64,000 bases of DNA from JACTOJ01 sp032335695 (GCF_032335695.1 NZ_JACTOJ010000008.1:124001-188000); one strand, 5' to 3'. Numbered from the stretch's first letter, positions 17,604 through 26,694 are shown. Made by a program: numbers and translations. The notes: generated by a model not told the origin, from the sequence alone.

Positions 17604-19130
17604 GTGTGTAAAGCATTAAAAAATATTATTTCTTTTTTAATTTCATTCTCAGTGTTTTTCTCTTTATTTCTTCCTATTAATAGCTACGCTAAAAGTAAAT
17701 CAACTAAAATAACCAAGGATGATTTAATATATTTTATTGTTACTGACAGATTCTTTGACGGTGATAAAAGCAATGATATTGGTGCAGATATAAACAATCC
17801 CTCTTCCTATGAAGGCGGTGACTTCCAAGGCATTATAGACAAGCTTGATTATATAAAAAGCTTAGGTTTTACAGCTATATGGATTACTCCCGTGGTGCAA
17901 AACCAAGAAGGCGGTTATCATGGTTATTGGGCCACTGACTTTTATAAGACTAATGAGCATTTTGGAACAATGGATAAGCTAAAAGAACTAGTAAATACAG
18001 CTCATAAAAAAGGTATAAAGGTTTTATTTGATCTTGTAGTAAATCACACTGGTACCGACAATCCTTGGGTTTCCGATCCTTCAAAAGCTTCCTGGTTCCA
18101 TGCTGATAAACCTATAGATTATTCCAATCAAGATTCTATAGAAAATGGATGGCTAGCTGGTCTTCCTGATTTAAATCAAGATAATCCTGAAGTTAAAAAA
18201 TATTTAATTGATATGGCCAAATGGTGGATAAAAGAGACTGCTATTGATGGATATAGACTTGATACGGTAAAGCACGTTCCTAAAAGTTTTTGGACAGACT
18301 TTACTAAAGAAATAAAAAAAGATTATCCTGACTTTTATTTTGTGGGAGAGGTATTAAACAACAGTGCTCCCTATGTGGCTTCTTATCAAGATACAGGCAT
18401 AGATGGTTTATTAGATTATCCAGCCTATTACGCCATAGACAGCGCCTTCAACGGTACAGGCAATGCCTACAATCTACAAAATATTATTCAGCAAAGCGAT
18501 ACTTATTCTAACAAATCCCTTATGGCTACTTTTATTGACAATCATGATGTGAAAAGATTTGTAAGCACCACATCTGATTATACCGAAGAAAGACTTAAGG
18601 CCTCTTTAACCTTTATGATGACTTATACGGGTATTCCTACCATGTACTACGGCACTGAAATAGGAATGGGGGGCGGCGATGATCCTGATAACAGAAGGTT
18701 TATGGATTGGAGCAAAACTTCTCCTATAACAGATTACGTAAAAAAACTTACCTCTATAAGAAAAAGTAATGAAGCTTTAACAGGCGGAGATATAAATATT
18801 CTGTACTGTGACGATGAGGCACTATGCTTTAGCAGGCAATCAGGCAATAAACAAATATTTACTGTATTTAATACTTCAGCTAAAGATAAGCATGTAGAAA
18901 TTCCTATGGATAATACTGCTGCTAAAAAGCTTATAAATCTAATTGATAATAAAAAATATAGTGTAAGTAACGGAAAATTAACTGTTGAGCTTGCTCCTCT
19001 GGGCTCACTAATATTAGCTCCAGAAAGCTCAAATTTATTAATATATGTACTAGCATCCATTGCTGTCCTGTTTGTATTGGCTGCCTTAATAGTTGGAATT
19101 ATAGTGTTAAAAAGAAGAAAGCATAAATAA
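17604..19130 (+). CDS. amyA: Membrane-anchored extracellular alpha-amylase (GH13)
   Basis: Secreted starch/dextrin hydrolase of 508 residues. The GTG start follows GGAGTGAT. A signal peptide (about residues 1-29) ends near NSYAKS. The GH13 barrel has LVVNH, nucleophile Asp220 in DGYRLDTVKH, acid/base Glu249 in FVGEVL and Asp315 in FIDNHD. A C-terminal hydrophobic helix of about 25 residues, followed by KRRKHK, anchors it to the outer face of the membrane. It would cut starch outside into maltodextrins for the importer encoded on the opposite strand. The exact product profile cannot be told from sequence. Confidence 0.9.
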   Translation: MCKALKNIISFLISFSVFFSLFLPINSYAKSKSTKITKDDLIYFIVTDRFFDGDKSNDIGADINNPSSYEGGDFQGIIDKLDYIKSLGFTAIWITPVVQNQEGGYHGYWATDFYKTNEHFGTMDKLKELVNTAHKKGIKVLFDLVVNHTGTDNPWVSDPSKASWFHADKPIDYSNQDSIENGWLAGLPDLNQDNPEVKKYLIDMAKWWIKETAIDGYRLDTVKHVPKSFWTDFTKEIKKDYPDFYFVGEVLNNSAPYVASYQDTGIDGLLDYPAYYAIDSAFNGTGNAYNLQNIIQQSDTYSNKSLMATFIDNHDVKRFVSTTSDYTEERLKASLTFMMTYTGIPTMYYGTEIGMGGGDDPDNRRFMDWSKTSPITDYVKKLTSIRKSNEALTGGDINILYCDDEALCFSRQSGNKQIFTVFNTSAKDKHVEIPMDNTAAKKLINLIDNKKYSVSNGKLTVELAPLGSLILAPESSNLLIYVLASIAVLFVLAALIVGIIVLKRRKHK

Positions 19131-19134
19131 TAAA

Positions 19135-19182
19135 GCTATGTTTTAAGTCAGTGTAAAAATCAACACTGACTTAAAACATAGC
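19135..19182. repeat. Dispersed palindromic repeat, copy C
   Basis: Two perfect 20-base arms (19135-19154 and 19163-19182) starting GCTATGTTTTAAGTCAGTGT. It is directly after the amylase stop and followed by an A-run, so it may also act as a terminator. Confidence 0.7.
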
Positions 19183-19203
19183 CAAAAAAATGTTGATAAA
19201 AAA

Positions 19204-19247
19204 ATAGCTGCCGAAAAATTAATATGAACTAATTTTTCAGCAGCTAT
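19204..19247. terminator. Hairpin after the neopullulanase gene
   Basis: ATAGCTGCCGAAAAATTA pairs with the segment at 19230-19247 with one mismatch. On the minus strand it directly follows the stop of the GH13 gene and runs into a TTTTTTT-containing stretch. Confidence 0.7.
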
Positions 19248-19249
19248 CT

Positions 19250-20983
19250 TTATCTTATATTTTTAAATATCTTTACCTCATTAGGCAGTAATAGCACTTG
19301 TTTGTCTATGTTTTCTTCTTTATTTTTCATAAGTTCTAGATATATTCCGCTAAGTCTATCTATTTGAACTATCTTGTTTTCGTCGCTATTATTTAGAACA
19401 ACTATTATCTCTTCTCCATTAAAACTTCTTAAATAAGAATACACTTGATTTTCACTAAATAAAGTTTTAAAGTCTCCATAGGTTAATGTTTTTTCTTCTT
19501 TTCTAATAGCTGTTAACTTCTTGAAAAATTCTAGCAGTTCTCTATTCTGTTTATCTTCTTCCCATATCATGCATTTTCTGCATTGGGGATCATGTCCACC
19601 TGTAAGTCCTATTTCATCTCCATAATATATATATGGAACACCTATATAAGTAAATTGAAAAGCAGCTGCCAGCTTTAATCTTTCAACCTGCTCTCCAGCC
19701 TCCGTTAAAAACCTTGAAGTATCATGGCTTCCCACAAGATTAAATAAACTTCTGTTTATGCTGTCCATATAAAGATTTCTATTAACAGCAAGTCCATTAT
19801 CAAATTCCTCTAAGGATATGATTCTTTTAGCGAAGAAGTCCACACATAAATTTTTTACTGGATAATTCATTATGCTGTCAAGCTGATCTCCCTTTAACCA
19901 AGCTAAGGACTCATGCATTATCTCTCCTACAGCTACAGCGTCACTTTTCACACTCTTTATAGCTTTTCTAAAATCTCTCCAAAATACATGGTCTACTTCA
20001 TCGCATACATCCAGTCTCCATCCATCTATTCCCACATCTTTAATCCAATACTTGGCTACTTCTAAAAGATATGACTTTACTTCAATATTGGCAGAATTAA
20101 GCTTTGGCATAGTTACTACATCATTAGCAAAAGTGGCATAGTTTACCTTCTTCTTGTCCACAGGGAAACTTTCTACAAAGAACCAATCCTTATATTTTGA
20201 TTTTTCACCCTTCTGAACTACATCTTCAAAGGCGAAGAAATCATCACCTGAGTGATTGAACACAGCATCAAATAGTATTTTCATGCCCTTTTCGTGACAT
20301 TTTTCAACTAATTCCTTTGCCTTATTTACATCTCCAAAAGTCTTATCTATAGCATAATAATCCTTAGTATTATATTTGTGATTAGTAGAAGATTCAAAGA
20401 CAGGAGTAAGATATATTATATTCACTCCTAATTCTTTTAGGTAATCCAGCTTATCTATTATGCCCTGCAAATCTCCTCCAAACATGGATTTCTGAGTTAC
20501 TTCTGCTCCCCAGGGCATAACATCCTTGGGATCATTGCTTTTATCTCCGTTACAAAATCTATCCGGCATAATTTGATAAACTATGCCTTCTTTCATCCAG
20601 GTTGGGCTTTCATATAAATCTGCAGAATTAAGATACGGAAATTGAAATCCATTTTGCTCTACAGGTTCTGCAAGTTCCTTAACCAGGCCTCTTTCATTTA
20701 AGAAAAGTGTGTCTCCTAAATTATCTTCAAGCTCAAATATATATCTGAATCTTTTTTCTTTTATTGTTATTTTAGCTTCATAGTAGTCAAATAAATCGCT
20801 GGTATCAGCTATATTCATAGCTTTTACATCATAGGGCTTTTCCCAATCATATCTATCCTTATAATATATCCTGCAGCGTCTTAAATCTCCTTTAGCTGTT
20901 CTTAGTCTTATTACCAAAGTGTCTTCATCTATCCCATAAACATATGGTGCTTCTAGTTGATGATATATAGCATATTTGTTCAT
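19250..20983 (-). CDS. Intracellular neopullulanase/cyclomaltodextrinase (GH13)
   Basis: Glycosidase of 577 residues without signal peptide, so cytosolic. Residues 1-about 120 form the N-terminal starch-binding-type (CBM34) domain seen in maltogenic amylases and cyclomaltodextrinases. The catalytic barrel has IVYQIMPDRFCNGD, FDAVFNHSG, DGWRLDVCDEVDH, AVGEIMHES and VGSHDTSRF. It would hydrolyse imported maltodextrins, including branched or cyclic ones, to maltose for the phosphorylase. It is last in the importer operon, 11 bases after the permease gene. The exact enzyme name (neopullulanase, maltogenic amylase) is uncertain. Confidence 0.9.
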   Translation of the reverse strand: MNKYAIYHQLEAPYVYGIDEDTLVIRLRTAKGDLRRCRIYYKDRYDWEKPYDVKAMNIADTSDLFDYYEAKITIKEKRFRYIFELEDNLGDTLFLNERGLVKELAEPVEQNGFQFPYLNSADLYESPTWMKEGIVYQIMPDRFCNGDKSNDPKDVMPWGAEVTQKSMFGGDLQGIIDKLDYLKELGVNIIYLTPVFESSTNHKYNTKDYYAIDKTFGDVNKAKELVEKCHEKGMKILFDAVFNHSGDDFFAFEDVVQKGEKSKYKDWFFVESFPVDKKKVNYATFANDVVTMPKLNSANIEVKSYLLEVAKYWIKDVGIDGWRLDVCDEVDHVFWRDFRKAIKSVKSDAVAVGEIMHESLAWLKGDQLDSIMNYPVKNLCVDFFAKRIISLEEFDNGLAVNRNLYMDSINRSLFNLVGSHDTSRFLTEAGEQVERLKLAAAFQFTYIGVPYIYYGDEIGLTGGHDPQCRKCMIWEEDKQNRELLEFFKKLTAIRKEEKTLTYGDFKTLFSENQVYSYLRSFNGEEIIVVLNNSDENKIVQIDRLSGIYLELMKNKEENIDKQVLLLPNEVKIFKNIR

Positions 20984-20994
20984 TGTTCTCCTCC

Positions 20995-21900
20995 TTAGCC
21001 TTTAACAGCTCCTGCTACTAAACCTTTTGCAATAAACTTCTGTGATAGTGAAAATACTATTACAATTGGCAAGGTTGCCATAACAGAAGCTGCTGCAAAT
21101 TGAGTCCAATTTGTAGAATATTTATCCTTAACGAATTGGTATAAACCTGTAGCAATGGTCTGATTTTCTGGGTCTTTCATAAGTGCGCTAGTGTACATAA
21201 ATTCACTGTAGGTTCCTATAAATACAAATATGAATATAACTACCATCATGGATTTGCACATAGGAACTATAATCTTTATAAAAGCTTGAAAAGTATTGGC
21301 TCCATCCACATAAGCTGCCTCATCCAGCTCCCTTGGAATACCATCCATGTAGCCTTTCATAAGCCATATATTATATGCGCTTCCTCCGCACATAAGAATA
21401 ACAAGACCAGCTATATTGTCCATAAAACCAATTTTAAAAGCAATAGCAAGTATAGCTGATATGGCCATTGTTCCTGGGAACATCTGAAGCAGAAGAAGTG
21501 ACATTAACCCGTTTCTTCTTCCCCAGAACTTTAATCTGGAAAATGCAAATGCAGCTGGAACTGTAAGACACAATTGAATAAAAGAAACAGATAAACATAT
21601 TATCATAGAATTTTTAACCCAAACAGTTAAAAAATCAGTTTGCTGTATAACATTAATATAATTATCAAAGGTTATTTTGCTTGGGAACATCTTGCCTGAT
21701 TGCGAAAATGTATCTCCAGGCGCTAGCGATGCTCCTACTATGAAGAATATAGGAATTAACACAACAGCTATGAAAATCCATATGAATATTCTAGAAAGCC
21801 ATAGATCCCTCAGCTCCCCAAATCTGAGCCTCTTTTTTTTATACATAACCGCATTAGCTTCAGCCGGTTTGTTATTTCTTTTTGATATTGAAATATCCAT
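20995..21900 (-). CDS. malG: Maltodextrin ABC transporter permease, MalG type
   Basis: Inner-membrane permease of 301 residues with six predicted helices. The ABC-coupling loop EAAYVDGANTFQAFIKIIVP is near residue 200, and the C-terminus (AKGLVAGAVKG) is the normal MalG ending. It pairs with the upstream MalF-type gene, separated by one base. The N-terminus has a basic cytosolic stretch (KKKRLRFGELRDLW). No ATPase gene lies in the operon, so a shared MsmX/MalK-type ATPase elsewhere must power it (inference). Confidence 0.93.
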   Translation of the reverse strand: MDISISKRNNKPAEANAVMYKKKRLRFGELRDLWLSRIFIWIFIAVVLIPIFFIVGASLAPGDTFSQSGKMFPSKITFDNYINVIQQTDFLTVWVKNSMIICLSVSFIQLCLTVPAAFAFSRLKFWGRRNGLMSLLLLQMFPGTMAISAILAIAFKIGFMDNIAGLVILMCGGSAYNIWLMKGYMDGIPRELDEAAYVDGANTFQAFIKIIVPMCKSMMVVIFIFVFIGTYSEFMYTSALMKDPENQTIATGLYQFVKDKYSTNWTQFAAASVMATLPIVIVFSLSQKFIAKGLVAGAVKG

Positions 21901-21901
21901 A

Positions 21902-22834
21902 TTAGTTAACCTCCTTAAACTGACCAGATGCTTTCATTTGAATAAAGGATATAGTTCCTACTACAAAGAATATAAGAATACTTAAAGCTGCAGCAATAGC
22001 ATACTGGTTGTTTGTAGTTGTTAAATTATATGCAGTAGATGTAAGTATATCTGTATATCCTGCATATTGATTATTAGGATTTGCTGGTCCTCCTCCCGTT
22101 AAAAGGTAGGCAGAATTAAAGTTATTAAAGTTAAATGCAAAGCTTGATATTAATAGTGGATAGGCAGTCTGAGTTAGTGTTGGCAAAGTTATGCTCTTAA
22201 ATTTTACCCATCTGTTAGCTCCATCTAATTCAGCAGATTCATAGTAATCTTCAGGTATAGCAGAGATTGCACCTATGCAGACATTCATCATATAAGGAAA
22301 TCCTAGCCAAATATTTACTATTATTACAGCAGCTCTGGCAAAGTCTTTGTTAGCCAGCCACATTATAGGCTCTTTTATCATATGAAACTTTAGCAAAAAT
22401 AAATTTATAGCTCCATAGTTTGTATTGAAGAGTCCTCTCCAGGATACTATTGCTATTACTGCTGGAAGTGCCCAAGGAATTATAAGTATAGCTTTATATA
22501 TAAAAGCTTCCTTCATGTTTTTATTTGATAATACAATTGCTAATATAAGACCTGTAAAAAAGCATCCGGCAGTGGATAATACAGCAAATACCATTGTCCA
22601 CAAAAATATTGGTAAGAAACTGTTCGTAAATGGTCCATGTATTATATTCTTAAAGTTTTGCAGACCTATGAGCTTAAAACTATCCATATTTTTTAAGCTG
22701 TAGTCCGTAAAGGAAATGTATATTGTATATAATATAGGAAGCAGTACAAATATAAATATTGTTATAAGTGCTGGTGCTAAAAACAAGTATGGACTAACAC
22801 CCTTCAAAAACTTTTTTCTTCTTATACGTTCCAT
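21902..22834 (-). CDS. malF: Maltodextrin ABC transporter permease, MalF type
   Basis: Membrane permease of 310 residues, six to seven helices, starting with a basic segment (RIRRKKFLKGVSPYLFLAPA). The coupling loop is ESAELDGANRWVKFKSITLP. TGGGPANP and the C-terminal helix are typical of sugar MalF/UgpA proteins. It forms the translocation channel with the MalG-type partner. It starts 66 bases after the binding-protein stop; a GC-rich hairpin sits in that gap. Confidence 0.93.
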   Translation of the reverse strand: MERIRRKKFLKGVSPYLFLAPALITIFIFVLLPILYTIYISFTDYSLKNMDSFKLIGLQNFKNIIHGPFTNSFLPIFLWTMVFAVLSTAGCFFTGLILAIVLSNKNMKEAFIYKAILIIPWALPAVIAIVSWRGLFNTNYGAINLFLLKFHMIKEPIMWLANKDFARAAVIIVNIWLGFPYMMNVCIGAISAIPEDYYESAELDGANRWVKFKSITLPTLTQTAYPLLISSFAFNFNNFNSAYLLTGGGPANPNNQYAGYTDILTSTAYNLTTTNNQYAIAAALSILIFFVVGTISFIQMKASGQFKEVN

Positions 22835-22861
22835 AAATAGACCTCCTTAATTAATATAAAC

Positions 22862-22890
22862 CAAGGGGGATTAAATTTTTCTCCCCCTTG
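22862..22890. terminator. Intercistronic hairpin between binding protein and malF
   Basis: CAAGGGGGA and TCCCCCTTG pair around a loop of 11 bases. It is in the binding-protein/permease gap on the minus strand. Such hairpins protect or partly terminate mRNA so that more binding protein than permease is made. A leaky terminator is the alternative reading. Confidence 0.65.
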
Positions 22891-22900
22891 TATATATATT

Positions 22901-24118
22901 TTATTTTTGCTGAGCTATACCTTCTTTAACCTGTTTTGCAATATTATCAGCTGTTTGCTGTGGAGTCTGTTTTCCTTGAGTTAAAAGCTGAAGATTGTTT
23001 CCTACAGGTGTCCAAATTGCTGCCATAGCAGATATATTAGGCATGATTTCAGCATCCTTAGTCTGAGCAGAAAATGCGCTTACAGTCACATCATTCTTAG
23101 CAGCATCACTATTTAGTGCATCTGTTAAAACTGGAATTCTATGTCCTGTTTTTATTAATGGTTCTGCTGAATTTTCAATTAAATATTTAACAAGATCCCA
23201 AGCCTCTGTCTTTGACTTGGACTTAGCATTTACAAATCCTGCCTGAACCCCCATGAAAGGTTTAGCTGTATTCCCATCTATAGTTGGTAAATTAGCTACT
23301 CCAAAGTTTATTCCTGCTTTCTGTATAGCTTCAACATCCCAAGCTCCAGAAATATAGAAGGCTGTCTTTTTATTTATGAAGGATGCCTTTGCATCATCGC
23401 CCTTTATATCTCCATTCATAAATTTATCTTTTTGAGTTAATGACTGTATGAAATCATAAGCTTTTACAGCTGATGCACTGCCAAGGCCTGTATCATTTTT
23501 ATCATAGCTTCCGTTAGTCTTTTTAAATACGTATCCGCCTTCACCTGATATCCATGCATAGGAGTAGTAAAAATTATTTATATCATACTGGAAGCCGCCG
23601 TTTTGTTTTGCCATGTCTATAAGTTCGTCCGTTGTTTTTGGTGCTTCTTTTACTTTATCTTTATTATAGAATAAAGCATAAGTTTCCATAGCTATAGGAA
23701 ATCCGTATTTCTTTCCGTCCCAAGTTAATGCATCCAAAACCTGTTTATTAGCGTATTTTGATTCATCTAGCACTCCTGAAGGAACTTCATCTAAAAGTCC
23801 TGCCTGCTGAAATGTGGCTAAATTATCATGAGCAATACCAAACATTACATCTGGTCCCTTTGAGCTTTGTGCTGCAGTCTTAAAAGCTTGGAAATCACTG
23901 TTATCTACTAGAACCTTAACCTTGTTTCCAGTTTTCTTTGCCCATTCCTGAGCTAGCTTGTCTATTTCGGTAACTTCAGACTGATTAAAATGTGACCATA
24001 CAGTTAATGTTTTTCCGGTTTTTCCGCTTGTACCATTACTCTTAGAACAACCTACAACAGTAAAAGTCATAACTGCAGTAGTCAAAACACATAGAAAAGT
24101 TTTAATATGCTTATTCAT
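22901..24118 (-). CDS. malE: Maltodextrin-binding lipoprotein
   Basis: Extracellular solute-binding protein of 405 residues. The N-terminal signal peptide ends in a lipobox (TVVGC, lipidated Cys24), so it is tethered to the outer face of the membrane. The family 1 pattern is clear: LTVWSHFNQSEV, PDVMFGIAHDN, YGFPIAMETYALFYNKD, AFYISGAWDVEAIQKAG. The MalE-like central segment and the operon with two permeases and a neopullulanase support maltodextrin as ligand. The promoter has a perfect copy of the MalR-type operator at 24146. Confidence 0.93.
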   Translation of the reverse strand: MNKHIKTFLCVLTTAVMTFTVVGCSKSNGTSGKTGKTLTVWSHFNQSEVTEIDKLAQEWAKKTGNKVKVLVDNSDFQAFKTAAQSSKGPDVMFGIAHDNLATFQQAGLLDEVPSGVLDESKYANKQVLDALTWDGKKYGFPIAMETYALFYNKDKVKEAPKTTDELIDMAKQNGGFQYDINNFYYSYAWISGEGGYVFKKTNGSYDKNDTGLGSASAVKAYDFIQSLTQKDKFMNGDIKGDDAKASFINKKTAFYISGAWDVEAIQKAGINFGVANLPTIDGNTAKPFMGVQAGFVNAKSKSKTEAWDLVKYLIENSAEPLIKTGHRIPVLTDALNSDAAKNDVTVSAFSAQTKDAEIMPNISAMAAIWTPVGNNLQLLTQGKQTPQQTADNIAKQVKEGIAQQK

Positions 24119-24145
24119 TCTTATTCCCCCTATAATTTAAATACA

Positions 24146-24159
24146 TGCAATCGGTTGCA
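24146..24159. promoter_or_regulatory. MalR-type operator before the importer operon
   Basis: TGCAATCGGTTGCA, identical to the site before maltose phosphorylase, lies 28 bases upstream of the malE start. It ties the importer to the same regulator. Confidence 0.7.
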
Positions 24160-24273
24160 TTGATTAATTATATTGTAATCCTTTACTGCAATTTAGTCAA
24201 TACCTTTTATGTAAAAATTAACACATTTTTATTTGCTGCATTGGTACTTTATACAAAGCAATAAACAAAAAAA

Positions 24274-24312
24274 TAGCTGCTTTCCTTCAAAATATTTAAA
24301 GGAAAGCAGCTA
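24274..24312 (-). terminator. Terminator of the tetR-efflux operon
   Basis: TAGCTGCTTTCCTT and AAGGAAAGCAGCTA pair exactly, followed on the minus strand by a T-run. It lies downstream of the MFS gene stop. Confidence 0.8.
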
Positions 24313-24341
24313 AAAATTTTATTCTATTTTTTATTTTCACT

Positions 24342-24383
24342 CTGTTTCAAATCAGTGTTTATCCTTACTCTGATTTGAAGCAG
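24342..24383. repeat. Dispersed palindromic repeat, copy D, overlapping the MFS stop
   Basis: CTGTTTCAAATCAG (24342-24355) pairs with CTGATTTGAAGCAG (24370-24383) with one mismatch. It has entered the 3' end of the MFS gene, so the last codons of that protein are written by the repeat. Confidence 0.55.
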
Positions 24384-25998
24384 ATTCTTTATTTCTTAGC
24401 AAAAGTGTAGCAATAAGTCCTATAAGAGCTATTACTGCTGCTGCTACATACATGTGGCAATATCCTGTATTAATAGTAGTTTGAAAAGTATCTACAAGCT
24501 TTGAGCTGAAAGAATCTATAGCTTTTGAAATCATTGGCTCTACATTCTTTGGGACAACTTCTCCCAAGGCTTTTTTAAGCATAGGTACTATTGTAGTTAC
24601 ATCTGCATTTTGCAAGCTTTTAAAGGAAGCTGCTGCATTGGAATTGCCTGAGGCGGAGGTCATTACTCCCTGCCTCATTATTGGTGCAAGCACTTCCATA
24701 AGCTTTCCTTGAAGATTTTTAGAGGAATTAATTACAAAGCCTATTAATATGCTTGGTGATATGGCAAGACCAATAGATCTAAGTAAAGACATAGTAGCAA
24801 GACCTGCTGCGCTCTCTTCTTTAGGCACTGTCTGAAGTACCAGATAATTAAGTGGTGCCCCCATGGTAAAACCTACGCCTATACCCATAAGAGCTAATCC
24901 TACCATCACGCTGAAGAAGGAAAGCAGCTTTGTGGTAACAAAAGCTAAGAACAGGCTGCCTGAAATATTAAATAAGAAACCAAGTATAAGAACAAACTTA
25001 GCTCCTTTCTTATCTATCAATTTTCCGCTCACAGGTGCTGCAATTCCAGAAAACAAAGCTAATAGTGTTATTAGATATCCTCCGCTGCCAGCCTTTAGCT
25101 TAAGCACATTCTCAGAAAATTGAGGTACAAATACCATACCCATCATCCCTATACCTACTATAAAAGCTGTTATAAGTATCATGAGTATTTGAAAATCCTT
25201 AAAATACTTTAGGTTTAATATAGGATCCTTCGCTTTTCCTTCTATATATATAACTATAGGTAACATTACTATGAATATTATTAAAAATGGATAAACATCC
25301 TTAGATTTAATGCTGGTAAGTAAATTAAAAAAATCCGTGTTTGTAAGAGCATACATGAGGCTTCCAATTAAGATGGCAAGAGTAAATGCACCTATCAAAT
25401 CTATTGGTTTACTCATTTTTGCATTGGATTCTTCCATCTTTCTGCTTAAAAATAATATTATTATGCTTATAGGCACATTTATGAAGAATATCCAACCCCA
25501 ATGGCTTGAGCCTGCAATATCGATAATGCTGCTGCCTAAGGTAGGCCCCAGAATATTTCCTACTCCATATATCATACCTACAAGTCCTAAAGCAGTTCCT
25601 CTCTTTTCTTCAGGAAAACTATTTCCTATTACTGCATTAGCTATAGGCATTATTCCGCCTGCCCCCAAAGCTTGAATTCCCCTTGCAATAAGCATAAAGG
25701 TAAAGTTTCCATAAAAATTTGAGATTCCGCACAAAAATGAGCCTAATCCAAAGGTAGCTATTCCAAATACATATCCTTTTTTATGCCCATATCTATCACT
25801 CATTTTACTTACTATAGGCATTGATATGGCATAAACAAGAGTATAAAGAGTTATTATCCAAGTTCCAGAGCTTTTATCCACACCAAAGCTGTTTTGAATA
25901 ATTTCTCTAGCAGGAGAAACTATTCCTGTATCTATTGCTCCCATAAAAATTCCAAGTAGAAATAGCACTAATATTAATGCAGATTTTTTATTTTTCAT
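24352..25998 (-). CDS. MFS drug-efflux transporter, DHA2 (EmrB/QacA) type
   Basis: Proton-driven exporter of about 548 residues with 14 predicted membrane helices. Family motifs are FMGAIDTGIVSPA (motif D1-like), SDRYGHKKGYVFG (motif A) and ALGAGGIMPIANAVIG (motif B/C region). A large extracytoplasmic loop (about residues 430-510) comes before the last helix. The start at 25998 gives a 6-base gap from AGGAGGG; the upstream ATG at 26034 lies in the TetR operator. It follows tetR on the same strand and is probably induced by the exported compound, which is unknown. Confidence 0.9.
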   Translation of the reverse strand: MKNKKSALILVLFLLGIFMGAIDTGIVSPAREIIQNSFGVDKSSGTWIITLYTLVYAISMPIVSKMSDRYGHKKGYVFGIATFGLGSFLCGISNFYGNFTFMLIARGIQALGAGGIMPIANAVIGNSFPEEKRGTALGLVGMIYGVGNILGPTLGSSIIDIAGSSHWGWIFFINVPISIIILFLSRKMEESNAKMSKPIDLIGAFTLAILIGSLMYALTNTDFFNLLTSIKSKDVYPFLIIFIVMLPIVIYIEGKAKDPILNLKYFKDFQILMILITAFIVGIGMMGMVFVPQFSENVLKLKAGSGGYLITLLALFSGIAAPVSGKLIDKKGAKFVLILGFLFNISGSLFLAFVTTKLLSFFSVMVGLALMGIGVGFTMGAPLNYLVLQTVPKEESAAGLATMSLLRSIGLAISPSILIGFVINSSKNLQGKLMEVLAPIMRQGVMTSASGNSNAAASFKSLQNADVTTIVPMLKKALGEVVPKNVEPMISKAIDSFSSKLVDTFQTTINTGYCHMYVAAAVIALIGLIATLLLRNKESASNQSKDKH

Positions 25999-26020
25999 CA
26001 TAACCCTCCTATCTTTTAAA

Positions 26021-26033
26021 TGAACATTGTTCA
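26021..26033. promoter_or_regulatory. TetR-type operator before the MFS gene
   Basis: TGAACATTGTTCA has perfect 5-base arms. The same arms occur before tetR (26625-26637), so the regulator can repress both genes. Confidence 0.7.
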
Positions 26034-26051
26034 TTTAAGTTCATAAAATAT

Positions 26052-26071
26052 CTTCTGCATCACTGCAGAAG
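26052..26071. terminator. Hairpin overlapping the tetR stop
   Basis: CTTCTGCA and TGCAGAAG pair around a 4-base loop across the end of tetR. It could attenuate read-through from tetR into the MFS gene, which has its own operator. Confidence 0.5.
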
Positions 26072-26608
26072 TTTTTTTACCACTTTCTCAAAATCATTAT
26101 AATCAAAGTCGTTCATCTGTGACATCATTATAAAATTTTGAATTATAAATTTAGAAATCAAGTAAGGCTCCATAAAAAGATTTATATTTTCCTTTTCCTT
26201 AGCTTTCACAAGTATCTCTTCTAATTTGCTATTAAATCTTTCTGTGACACTCTTTTTTCTAATCATTTGATCCGTAGTATATCCTTCAGTATAGTTTTTC
26301 AGCCAAACCTCCTTGAAGGTTTTTACAAATAAACAGAGTTCTTCATAAATTTCTCTAAGTTTTTCATATATGCTTGTATCTTCTAATTGAACCCGTTCTA
26401 GAACATTAAGGAACCCAAGCCAATAATCCTCTAAAAGCTGAATGGTTATGTCCCTTTTATCAGGGAAATAATTATATAGGGTACCTACAGCTATCCCTGA
26501 CTTTTGAGATATAGCCCTCATGTTAAGTCCTTTATAGCCCTGGTTAAGAAGTATTTCTTTTGCACAGCTTAATATAATTTGTCGTGGATTATCTAATATC
26601 TTTGGCAT
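26060..26608 (-). CDS. TetR/AcrR-family regulator of the efflux gene
   Basis: Repressor of 182 residues. The N-terminal helix-turn-helix is AISQKSGIAVGTLYNYFPDK in a typical TetR domain, followed by an all-helical ligand domain without assignable specificity. The ATG at 26608 is chosen because AAAGGAG lies 8 bases upstream; the longer reading from 26638 would start within the operator. It is the first gene of the tetR-MFS unit. Matching operators at 26021 and 26625 support autoregulation plus control of the transporter. Confidence 0.88.
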   Translation of the reverse strand: MPKILDNPRQIILSCAKEILLNQGYKGLNMRAISQKSGIAVGTLYNYFPDKRDITIQLLEDYWLGFLNVLERVQLEDTSIYEKLREIYEELCLFVKTFKEVWLKNYTEGYTTDQMIRKKSVTERFNSKLEEILVKAKEKENINLFMEPYLISKFIIQNFIMMSQMNDFDYNDFEKVVKKLLQ

Positions 26609-26624
26609 ATTGCTTTCTCCTTTA

Positions 26625-26637
26625 TGAACTATGTTCA
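26625..26637. promoter_or_regulatory. TetR-type operator before tetR
   Basis: TGAACTATGTTCA has the same TGAAC/GTTCA arms and 3-base centre length as the site at 26021. It lies just before the tetR ribosome binding site. Confidence 0.7.
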
Positions 26638-26694
26638 TTATAATTCAAATGATAACCACTGTCAATATATCTCAATATAAATTTTTACGCTGCT

